15,813 bases of DNA from CAZCGA01 sp964498075 (GTDB taxonomy: Bacteria > Desulfobacterota > Binatia > HRBIN30): assembly GCA_964498075.1 (NCBI GenBank), contig CAZCGA010000139.1, positions 1-15,813 on the forward strand. The letters are read 5' to 3'. Positions 7,502 to 13,411 of the stretch are shown piece by piece. Below the pieces are notes generated by a model that was not told where the DNA came from, did not search any database, and saw only the letters and a list, made by a program, of their open reading frames with translations. Numbering within the stretch: position 1 is the stretch's first letter; every line of letters starts with the position of its first letter. The position numbers and the translations under genes were made by a program.

Positions 7502-7670
7502 CCCCTTCTCTTTCCAGAGACTGTCGATAAACGCGAGGCAGACCCTTCGACAAGCTCAGGGTGAGCGGAATTCTTCTTTGAAATTGAATCCCCAACCGCT
7601 CGTGCTGAGCTTGTCGAAGCACTGTTTGCGAGAAAATCGACAGTCTCTCCAAGAGAAGGGGTTGGGGGAT
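7502..7670 (+). repeat. Nested palindromic element, copy 3 (core 7517-7647)
   Basis: The outer stem is CCCCTTCTCTT (7502-7512) with AAGAGAAGGGG (7651-7661), a perfect 11 bp, followed by the arm TTGGGGGAT. The 131-bp core 7517-7647 has perfect terminal repeats GAGACTGTCGAT / ATCGACAGTCTC and inner 15-bp repeats at 7545-7559 and 7605-7619. It is essentially identical to copy 1 but in inverted orientation, so batD is flanked by near-identical inverted copies about 2.2 kb apart, which could support inversion of batD by recombination. Confidence 0.86.
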
Positions 7671-7712
7671 GAGTTCGGCTGCAAGGCGAGGGCGATCATC
7701 CGATGCGTCGCC

Positions 7713-8474
7713 ATGCTTGCGCTGCTTCTACTCGCGTCGACGGTGCGCGCCGCCGAGCCCCCGGCGGCCAGCCCGCAGACGACATTCTTCCACGCCAACG
7801 CGCTGTACAAGGACGGGCAATACGAGGCGGCCGCCACGGAGTACGAGACACTCCGACAGGCGGGGCTGGAAAGTGGCAACCTCTACTTCAATCTCGGCAA
7901 CGCGTACTTCAAAGCGGGAGAGCGGGGCAGGGCGATCCTCAACTTCGAGCGGGCGCGCCGCCTGATGCAGCGCGATCCCGACGTGGAAGCCAACCTGGCG
8001 TACGCGCAGTCACTCACCGGTGCGGAGGCCTGTGCGCCGGGGTTCTGGCAGCGGCTCGCCTTCCCGCTGGCGCATCGGATCGCCACAGGCAGCTTCCTAT
8101 GGGTGACGAGCGGCGCGTACGCGGTGCTGATGGCGGCGCTGGTTGCGTACCGGCTGTGGGCGCGCCGGCCGCGCTGGTTGGTCTACGTCGCGTCGGCATT
8201 GGGCGTTGTCGTCGTCGTGGCGGCCACCTCGCTGGCCGAGCAGGTGATGGCCGACGATTGGCAGCGCCAGGTCGTGGTCATAGGCAGCGGCGAGACGCCG
8301 GCGCGCTTCGAGCCGGCAGCCAACGGCACCGTCCATTTCGCGCTCAAGGAAGGGGCGCTGGTCCGCATCACGGATACCCGTGAGGGCTGGCTGCAGGTGG
8401 CGCGTTGCGATGGCCGGCGCGGTTGGATAGAGATGAGTGCAGTCGAGGAGCTCGATCCGATCAGCAGTCTGTAG
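7713..8474 (+). CDS. batE: BatE-like TPR, membrane and SH3 protein
   Basis: 253 residues from ATG 7713. A signal-like segment (LALLLLASTVRA) precedes TPR helices at about residues 20-95 (FFHANALYKDGQYEAAATEY, NLYFNLGNAYFKAGERGRAILNFERAR). Two hydrophobic helices follow at about 130-150 and 157-175 (GAYAVLMAALVAY; LVYVASALGVVVVVAAT). The C-terminal SH3-type domain includes ALVRITDTREGWLQVARCDGRRGWIEMSAVEEL. TPR plus two membrane helices plus SH3 is the BatE layout, and the gene is the last in the canonical order. ATG 7713 gives a signal peptide without a basic N-terminus; TTG 7662 would add one (KARAIIR). The frame is open even further, to ATG 7245 in an ATGA overlap with batD, through two copies of the nested element. 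Which start is used cannot be decided from sequence. Confidence 0.85.
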   Translation: MLALLLLASTVRAAEPPAASPQTTFFHANALYKDGQYEAAATEYETLRQAGLESGNLYFNLGNAYFKAGERGRAILNFERARRLMQRDPDVEANLAYAQSLTGAEACAPGFWQRLAFPLAHRIATGSFLWVTSGAYAVLMAALVAYRLWARRPRWLVYVASALGVVVVVAATSLAEQVMADDWQRQVVVIGSGETPARFEPAANGTVHFALKEGALVRITDTREGWLQVARCDGRRGWIEMSAVEELDPISSL

Positions 8475-8488
8475 TCTGTGGTCTGAGG
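8468..8488 (+). repeat. Heptamer tandem array, TCTGTAG / TCTGTGG / TCTGAGG
   Basis: Three consecutive 7-nt units at 8468-8474, 8475-8481 and 8482-8488. The first unit contains the TAG stop codon of batE, and the last ends five nt before the ribE ATG, at the place where a Shine-Dalgarno would be expected (CTGAGGTC). Same unit length as the array at the batC start, but a different sequence. Confidence 0.8.
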
Positions 8489-8493
8489 TCGTC

Positions 8494-9072
8494 ATGTTCA
8501 CCGGGATCATCGAAGAAGTGGGCGAGGTGGTCGAAGCGAATGCGGGTGCGCTGCGCATCCGTGCCCAGCAGATCCTCATCGATACCAAGCTGGGCGATTC
8601 GATCGCCATCAACGGTGCCGACCTGACTGTGACCGCGATCGACGGCGACTGCTTCGCGTCCAACGTGATGCCCGAGACGTATCGGCGCTCGAACCTCGGC
8701 GAGCTGCGGCCGGGAGATGCGGTGAACCTGGAACGTGCGGTGCGTCCGATGGACCGGCTCAGCGGTCACATCGTGCGTGGGGTCGTCGAGGGCCGGGCGA
8801 CGATCGACTCTTTCACCCCGGAAGACGAGGCGATCATCGCGCGTTTCCGCACGCCGCGGGAGCTGCTGCGCTACATGGTGGTGAAGGGTCCGGTGACCAT
8901 CGACGGCGCCAGCCTGACGATCATCGACAAGACGGCCGACAGCTTCGCCGTCTCTCTCGTGCAGTACACCCAGGCGCACACCAACCTGCTGCGCAAGCCG
9001 CCCGGCGCTTCGGTGAACATCGAGACCGACATCATCGCGCGCTACGTCGAGACGCTTTTGCAGGGCCGCTGA
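8494..9072 (+). CDS. ribE: Riboflavin synthase alpha-chain family protein with altered active-site residues
   Basis: 192 residues. The start MFTGIIEEVGEV is the classic opening of the family. Two homologous lumazine-binding barrels are visible, about residues 1-88 and 89-187 (NGADLTVT and DGASLTI in matching places; PGDAVNLE and PGASVNIE). Riboflavin synthase combines two molecules of 6,7-dimethyl-8-ribityllumazine into riboflavin. By eye alignment with E. coli RibC from memory, Phe2, the second-barrel Ser140 and Thr142, and His92 are kept. The catalytically important Cys48 aligns with Asp43, and His102 aligns with Val97 (SGHIVRGVVEG instead of GGHxxSGH). The protein is also about 20 residues short at the C-terminus. 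It may be a divergent active lineage or a lumazine-binding, non-catalytic paralogue. No other rib gene is nearby. It follows batE by 19 nt. Confidence 0.85.
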   Translation: MFTGIIEEVGEVVEANAGALRIRAQQILIDTKLGDSIAINGADLTVTAIDGDCFASNVMPETYRRSNLGELRPGDAVNLERAVRPMDRLSGHIVRGVVEGRATIDSFTPEDEAIIARFRTPRELLRYMVVKGPVTIDGASLTIIDKTADSFAVSLVQYTQAHTNLLRKPPGASVNIETDIIARYVETLLQGR

Positions 9073-9085
9073 ACCCAGAGCTTCG

Positions 9086-9853
9086 ATGAGTGAGCTGCCC
9101 GAGCACGTCCGACGCAATCGCGTCTTGTGGGACGACTGGGCGAAAAAGTTCGTCGCGTCGGGTGAAGGCGGCTGGGCAGAGGACACGCCGACGTGGGGGA
9201 TCTGGAGCGTTCCCGAGTCGCAGGTCGGCATGCTCCCCGACGATCTCGCGGGGAAGGATGCGATCGAGCTCGGCTGTGGCACCGCATACGTCTCGGCCTG
9301 GCTCGCGCGGCGGGGCGCGCGCGTCGTCGGCATCGACAACTCGGAAGCACAGCTGGCGACGGCGCGGCGCCTGCAGGGCCAGTACCGTCTCGATTTCCCG
9401 CTTCTGCACGGTAACGCCGAGGCGGTTCCCTATCCCGATGCGAGCTTCGACTTCGCCATCTCGGAGTACGGCGCGTGCCTGTGGGCCGATCCGCAGCGTT
9501 GGGTGCCCGAGGCGGGACGCCTGTTGCGCCCAGGCGGCCGGCTGATCTTCCTCGTCAACTCCTTCTTGATGACGCTGTGCACGCCGGCCGAGGATGGTGT
9601 CGCCGCCACGGATCGGCTGCTGCGCCCGGCGTTCGGCATGTACCGCGTCGAGTGGCCGGGCGACCAGGGCGTTGAGTTTCACCTGTCGCACGGCGACTGG
9701 ATCCGCCTCCTGCGGCGTTCGGGATTCGAGATCGAGGATCTGGTCGAGGTGCGCCCCGCCGCGGACGCCACGACGGGCTACCCCTTCGTCACGCTCGAGT
9801 GGGCGCGGCAGTGGCCGTGCGAAGAGGTGTGGAAGGTACGCAAGCGCGCGTGA
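9086..9853 (+). CDS. Class I SAM-dependent methyltransferase
   Basis: 255 residues. The Rossmann-type SAM-binding motif I is IELGCGTAYVSAWLA (residues 60-74), with the acidic end of strand 2 at D84 (VVGIDNSEAQL), a motif II-like NAEAVPYPDASFDFAISEYG and the post-motif LLRPGGRLIFLVNSF. This layout is that of COG2226-type small-molecule methyltransferases. The N-terminus (RRNRVLWDDWAKKF) is the usual helical lead-in. The substrate cannot be told from sequence. The ATG lies 13 nt after the ribE stop with only a weak purine stretch (CCCAGAG) upstream, suggesting co-transcription with ribE. It ends before a gene-poor stretch. Confidence 0.88.
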   Translation: MSELPEHVRRNRVLWDDWAKKFVASGEGGWAEDTPTWGIWSVPESQVGMLPDDLAGKDAIELGCGTAYVSAWLARRGARVVGIDNSEAQLATARRLQGQYRLDFPLLHGNAEAVPYPDASFDFAISEYGACLWADPQRWVPEAGRLLRPGGRLIFLVNSFLMTLCTPAEDGVAATDRLLRPAFGMYRVEWPGDQGVEFHLSHGDWIRLLRRSGFEIEDLVEVRPAADATTGYPFVTLEWARQWPCEEVWKVRKRA

Positions 9854-10145
9854 TGACGAACTAGGGGCTGGCCTGTTGGTCCAATGGAGAGGCTTCGAGC
9901 GCCAGGCAACTGACCGAGGGCATCGCCCCGCGGTCAGGGCGACGCGTACTTCGTATTAGGCTGACCGGTATAACGTGCCGCACATTCCACCGCGCGCGCG
10001 GGGAACTCGTTGCCAAACAAGCCGATTCATCAAAGCCGATTCATCCATTTGCGGCGAAAACGTCAGCGGTGCTACGCTGACCGCCGTCGCGGGGCGAAGG
10101 GAAATGGGCCGACCAGCCGAATTTTGTCGTTAGGCAGGACAACCT
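9854..10145. other. Gene-poor stretch with small hairpins and a short direct repeat
   Basis: I see no convincing gene here. It contains the hairpin at 9910-9937, an adjacent direct repeat of AAGCCGATTCATC (10019-10031 and 10033-10045), a 7-bp hairpin GTCAGCG / CGCTGAC (10062-10068 and 10075-10081), and GTTAGGC at 10129-10135, which fits the integron core-site consensus GTTRRRY. No integrase, tRNA or transposase is present. Confidence 0.5.
9910..9937 (+). terminator. Hairpin after the methyltransferase, possible terminator
   Basis: CTGACCG (9910-9916) pairs with CGGTCAG (9931-9937), and an inner GGG/CCC pairing is possible. It is 56 nt past the methyltransferase stop and is the first strong hairpin after the bat-ribE-methyltransferase run. 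There is no U-tract, so intrinsic termination is not certain. Confidence 0.35.
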
Positions 10146-10418
10146 GTGGCGTGCTCGGTAAACGTTGACCTGGAAGTTCCGAATGTAGCCGCTGGCGCGG
10201 CTCATTGCGGAGCTCACCCTGGGATTGGACCACACTATGACGTCACGGTGCATCCAGACGGTTGTCCGCACCACGGTCATCCTCTTGCGCAACGCCGAAG
10301 GCGCTTCTGGCGCGACTTCGCCAACGAAGAGGAGGCGTTTCAATTTGCGAAGAGCATTGCCATCGACCCAGGTGTCGCCGTGTCGCATCCGGTTCACGTG
10401 CGTTCATGTCGGGCCTAG
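10146..10418 (+). CDS. Possible small Cys/His-containing protein of unknown function
   Basis: A 90-codon frame from GTG 10146 to TAG 10416-10418. I do not recognise the family with certainty. The middle, HYDVTVHPDGCPHHGHP, is rich in His and Cys, and is followed by FWRDFANEEEAFQFAKSI, an amphipathic pattern (W-x-x-F ... EEA ... FA) common in small bacterial proteins with a beta-strand-then-helix fold. Amino-acid composition is more protein-like than in the other five frames. There is no clear ribosome binding site, and the start is poorly defined. A GTTAGGC core-like site lies 10 nt upstream, and an imperfect attC-like fold begins at the stop, so a gene cassette is possible. It could also be chance, since GC-rich DNA holds long frames easily. 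Confidence 0.4.
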   Translation: MACSVNVDLEVPNVAAGAAHCGAHPGIGPHYDVTVHPDGCPHHGHPLAQRRRRFWRDFANEEEAFQFAKSIAIDPGVAVSHPVHVRSCRA

Positions 10419-10505
10419 CCGGTGCAGCCGACGCGGGCCACGAAGCCAAGCGGCCAGCGGGAAGGGCGCGTTGTCGGCCCGCGCGGTTGACCGCGGGCGT
10501 TAGCC
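10413..10505 (+). other. Imperfect attC-like secondary structure
   Basis: GCCTAGC (10413-10419) and GTTAGCC (10499-10505) resemble degenerate outer R boxes. Inside, CCGACGCGGGCC (10428-10439) pairs with GGCCCGCGCGG (10476-10486) over 11 bp, with one extrahelical A at 10431, the kind of bulge that attC sites use for strand choice. Neither R box fits the consensus fully and the spacers are unequal, so this is weak. Confidence 0.22.
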
Positions 10506-10609
10506 CAACGAAAGGCAAACCTCCTACCGCAGCGGGAAAGCACACAGGCAACATGTTCCAACAAGCGCTGGCGAAGAACGATCGAGAACGGGGAGGAAAA
10601 GTAGCCGCG

Positions 10610-11827
10610 ATGCCGACGTTGCAGGTGCCGTTGCGGCGACGGCTGGCGGCGGTCATCGCGGCGATCATATTCGCTCTGTGGACGGTGCGCAGGACGGAGG
10701 CACGTCCCGTCGCCTATGTGCCGAATGACGGCGATGGGACGGTAGCAGTGGTCAACGTCGGCACGAACGCGTACCGGGGGAGCATTCGCCTTTGCGAGTT
10801 CGGAGACTTTTGCAATCTTGGCGGCATTGCTATCACACCGGACGGCAGGCGTGCGTACATTCTCTCGCGAGAGACGCTGTTCGTCATCGACACGGTGGCG
10901 AATACGATAGCCGGCAGCCTCCCGTTCTCAGGCTTGGATATAGCCTTCACCGCAGACGGGCGCCGCGCGTTCATCTCCGGTTGCGGTTTCGGTGGGGCTG
11001 TCTGCGAGCTGGATACTCGGAGCAACGCGGTCACTGCCGTGATCTCGATGCCTAGAGGCTCCGAGAGAGTGGCGGTGGCACCGCAGGCACCGATTGCCTA
11101 CGTGACGGCGACTAGTTACCCGTATTCCGGGCCGGGTTTCATCGAGGTCGTCAGCACGACATCACACAGCGTCATCCACACGGTCACGCTCGAAGGCCCC
11201 GCTATGGACGTTGCGTTCAATCCAAAGAGCCACCGGGCATACGCTGTCGGCTTTCCGGGGCTTCTATCCGTGATCGACACAAGCGCGCACGTTGTACGCA
11301 GGACCGTTGACCTTGGCGCAGGGCCCCGCCGCGTGGCATTCGCTCCCGATGGCCGTCGCGCTTACATAACCGCCAGCACAAGCGATTGCGAGCAGGTGGT
11401 GGTCATCGACGCGAGTTCAGACAGCATCACTGCGCGCGTGATTCTCTCGTCGGGGGGAGATTACGGCAGGAAACCCCTGGGCGTCGCCGTCACGCCTGAT
11501 GGAACCCGGGTGTACGTCGTCGAGAATGAGGATTACGTCGTCACAGTAATCGACACGCAGAGCTTGACAGTGATTGGATCGACCGACCCGACCGGGGAAG
11601 GCCCGGAGGAGATCGCCATCGCGGACGTTCCTGAAGACGCCGTCGGAGGCGGCAGCGGCTGCAATGTCACACTGCAGCGCCCCGACGCCTTCGCAAGCGT
11701 CATCCTTCTGCTGCCAGTAATGCTGACGTGGCGCTCGTGCCGAAATACGAGGCAAAGGGTCGTAGCCAAGCATCCTCAAGCCGTCCTCGATGTCGTGGGC
11801 GAGGCGCCCATCCGCAAGCGCGCTTGA
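10610..11827 (+). CDS. Secreted YVTN-type beta-propeller protein with a MYXO-CTERM-like tail
   Basis: 405 residues; start at ATG 10610 with GGGAGG at 10591-10596. ATG 10553 in the same frame is less likely. The signal peptide has basic RRR and then LAAVIAAIIFALW (residues 12-24). The body is a repeated propeller pattern: AYVPNDGDGTVAVVNVGTN, ITPDGRRAYILS, FTADGRRAFIS, FAPDGRRAYITAS and VTPDGTRVYVVENED, each followed by VIDT-type strands. This matches YVTN/40-residue propeller proteins, which act outside the cytoplasm; the ligand is unknown. The tail has GGGSGC (346-351), a hydrophobic segment FASVILLLPVMLTW (361-374) and a basic cluster RSCRNTRQR (375-383), resembling Gly-Cys/TM/Arg sorting signals of the MYXO-CTERM or JDVT-CTERM type. 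Unusually, another 22 residues follow the basic cluster. Confidence 0.82.
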   Translation: MPTLQVPLRRRLAAVIAAIIFALWTVRRTEARPVAYVPNDGDGTVAVVNVGTNAYRGSIRLCEFGDFCNLGGIAITPDGRRAYILSRETLFVIDTVANTIAGSLPFSGLDIAFTADGRRAFISGCGFGGAVCELDTRSNAVTAVISMPRGSERVAVAPQAPIAYVTATSYPYSGPGFIEVVSTTSHSVIHTVTLEGPAMDVAFNPKSHRAYAVGFPGLLSVIDTSAHVVRRTVDLGAGPRRVAFAPDGRRAYITASTSDCEQVVVIDASSDSITARVILSSGGDYGRKPLGVAVTPDGTRVYVVENEDYVVTVIDTQSLTVIGSTDPTGEGPEEIAIADVPEDAVGGGSGCNVTLQRPDAFASVILLLPVMLTWRSCRNTRQRVVAKHPQAVLDVVGEAPIRKRA

Positions 11828-11848
11828 GCATTCCGCTAGGAGTTCGCT

Positions 11849-12430
11849 GTGAACGATCTCTCCGGAATCCGCCTTCCGCCCGCCGCAGACGCCATCTACC
11901 GCGAGTCCCGTGCGCGCAACTTCGCGATGGTGTCCGAGCCCCTGACAGGAGTGCTCCTGCGAACTCTTGCCGCCGCAAAGCCGGGCGGCAGGTTCCTCGA
12001 GCTCGGCACAGGTACCGGAGCGGCGACGGCGTGGATCCTCGACGGGATGGACAGCGCGTCATCGCTGGTGACGGTCGAGACCGCCTCCGAGCTGTTGGCA
12101 GTTGCGAAGACACACCTCGGGGCTGATTCGAGAGTCACCTTCGTCCACACCGATGCCGCCGACTTCCTGCAGCACGCTGATGGTCAGCAGTTTGACCTGA
12201 TCTTTGCCGACACGTGGAGCGGCAAATACGACGGGCTTGATTCGGCGCTACGCCTTCTGCCTCATGGCGGCGTGTACGTCATCGACGACATGAATCCCCA
12301 GCCCAACTGGCCACCTGGGCACGAGACGAAGGTCGCCGGTCTTCTGGCCAGGTTGGAGGCCGATCCGGTGCTGCGCATCACCAAGCTCACATGGGCAAGC
12401 GGAATCGTCATCGCGGTGAAAGTCTTCTGA
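11849..12430 (+). CDS. SAM-dependent O-methyltransferase-like protein
   Basis: 193 residues from GTG 11849, with TAGGAG at 11837-11842 six nt upstream, 21 nt after the propeller gene. Motif I is FLELGTGTGAATAWIL (residues 49-64), followed by an acidic strand-2 end in VTVETASELLAVAK, then RVTFVHTDAADFL, FDLIFADTWSGKYDG and GGVYVIDDMNPQPNWPPGH. The FADTWSGKY and VIDDMNPQ segments resemble the metal-binding acidic positions of catechol-type O-methyltransferases (YrrM/COG4122-like), although the protein is short. The substrate is unknown. Spacing suggests co-transcription with the propeller gene, and it converges on the - strand cluster after 12485. Confidence 0.85.
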   Translation: MNDLSGIRLPPAADAIYRESRARNFAMVSEPLTGVLLRTLAAAKPGGRFLELGTGTGAATAWILDGMDSASSLVTVETASELLAVAKTHLGADSRVTFVHTDAADFLQHADGQQFDLIFADTWSGKYDGLDSALRLLPHGGVYVIDDMNPQPNWPPGHETKVAGLLARLEADPVLRITKLTWASGIVIAVKVF

Positions 12431-12460
12431 GGCCTGGCGACTGAGCTCGCGGCAACAGCC

Positions 12461-12486
12461 GAGCCAGCGGCGAACCGCTGCGGCTC
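12461..12486. terminator. Hairpin between convergent genes, possible bidirectional terminator
   Basis: GAGCCAGCGG (12461-12470) pairs with CCGCTGCGGCTC (12475-12486) around a CGAA tetraloop, with a 2-nt bulge. It lies between the convergent stops at 12430 and 12485, overlapping the latter by two bases. The position suits a shared terminator. No T-tract is seen on either strand. Confidence 0.4.
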
Positions 12487-13411
12487 ACTCGATCGCGATT
12501 TTACCGTTCGTGGTGCGGATCGAAAGCTCCCCCTCGCCGGCGCCGATGGTTCCCGCGAAGGTGTTGGAGGTATGCTCGCGCGCGGCGATCTGACGGCTCG
12601 CCACAACCGCGCCGTTGGTAGTGCGCGCATCGACGCGCAGGCTCGGCTCCCCGCGCAAGCGCACGCTGACGCAGCCGTTGGTCGCTTCCGCCCGGTGACG
12701 CTGGCTGGAGTCGAGCTCGGCGTCGAGCACGATCGCCCCGTTGGTCGTCGTTACGTCGAAGGTACCGCGGCTCCCCTGGACGTCGATGGCGCCATTGGTC
12801 GTGTGCAGCGTGGCGGTCCCGTCAAACTCAGCGGCGGTGATCGCACCGTTGGTGGTGGCGGCCGAAAGGTGGCCCTTGGCGCCATCCAGGTGGATCACGC
12901 CGTTCGTCGTCCGCAGCGAGCCACCACCCGCAATCCCCTGCACCTCGATCGGAGCGCTCCGGCTTTCGACGTCGAGCCGAGTCCTCGCGGGTGCCGTGAC
13001 CGTGAACCGCGCCGGGCCGAGTAGACTGAGCCAGCCAAGCAAAGCGCGCGGCTGCGCCTCGATCACGACGTCGTCGCCGCGCTGCTCGAGCACGTAGCGT
13101 ACGCGCCACGTCCCGTGCACCTTTCCTTGGACCCGGACGCGGTCGCCGTCGGCGACGCGGACCGTGATGCCGCCACGCAGGCCGCCGCCCACACCGTCGC
13201 GGACGATGAGTCGGGGCGATGCGCCAACGGTGAAGCTGCGGTCTTCACGTACGGTCGTTGCCACGTCGAGCACCCCGGCGACGGCGATGGTGATCAAGAA
13301 GAAGGCGGCGATCGCGGCGAACAGGTTGCGACGCCGGATGAGCCCTTCGTAGGCCGGGTCGGCGCCGCGCGGATAAGCGACCGGCGGGGTATCGGAGGTG
13401 ACCGGCGACAT
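12485..13411 (-). CDS. DUF4097-like membrane-anchored beta-solenoid protein
   Basis: 308 residues from ATG 13411, supported by AGAGGTG five nt upstream; a longer frame to 13465 lacks this support. Residues 1-28 are a short cytoplasmic lead with RRR. One transmembrane helix (about 30-50, FAAIAAFFLITIAVAGVLDVA) follows, and then an extracytoplasmic domain rich in beta-strands. The motif T(T)NG recurs seven times, with Asn at residues 170, 188, 206, 224, 245, 266 and 302, mostly 18 or 21 residues apart: TTNGVIHLDG, TTNGAITAAE, TTNGAIDVQG, TTNGAIVLDA and so on, ending TTNGKIAIE. This is the pattern of DUF4097/DUF2807 putative adhesin or toastrack domains. Its job is unknown; such proteins are often envelope-associated. 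A 159-bp spacer without features separates it from the glycosyltransferase stop. Confidence 0.85.
   Translation of the reverse strand: MSPVTSDTPPVAYPRGADPAYEGLIRRRNLFAAIAAFFLITIAVAGVLDVATTVREDRSFTVGASPRLIVRDGVGGGLRGGITVRVADGDRVRVQGKVHGTWRVRYVLEQRGDDVVIEAQPRALLGWLSLLGPARFTVTAPARTRLDVESRSAPIEVQGIAGGGSLRTTNGVIHLDGAKGHLSAATTNGAITAAEFDGTATLHTTNGAIDVQGSRGTFDVTTTNGAIVLDAELDSSQRHRAEATNGCVSVRLRGEPSLRVDARTTNGAVVASRQIAAREHTSNTFAGTIGAGEGELSIRTTNGKIAIE

Noticed and set aside
7263..7652. Hypothetical proteins encoded by the repeat block on either strand
   Set aside because: These frames consist of translated palindromic repeats; similar frames occur in the other repeat block because the DNA is the same.
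5158..7670. CRISPR array
   Set aside because: The repeated units are about 130 bp, palindromic, in both orientations and separated by a whole gene; there are no short regular repeats with unique spacers and no cas genes.
9854..9960. tRNA-like stretch (GGTCCAATGG, TTCGAGCGCC)
   Set aside because: No acceptor stem, anticodon arm or proper GGTTCRA T-loop can be built.
10041..10397. - strand frame opposite the 90-codon ORF
   Set aside because: Its composition is less protein-like and it spans the hairpin and direct-repeat region; the + strand frame is the better candidate.
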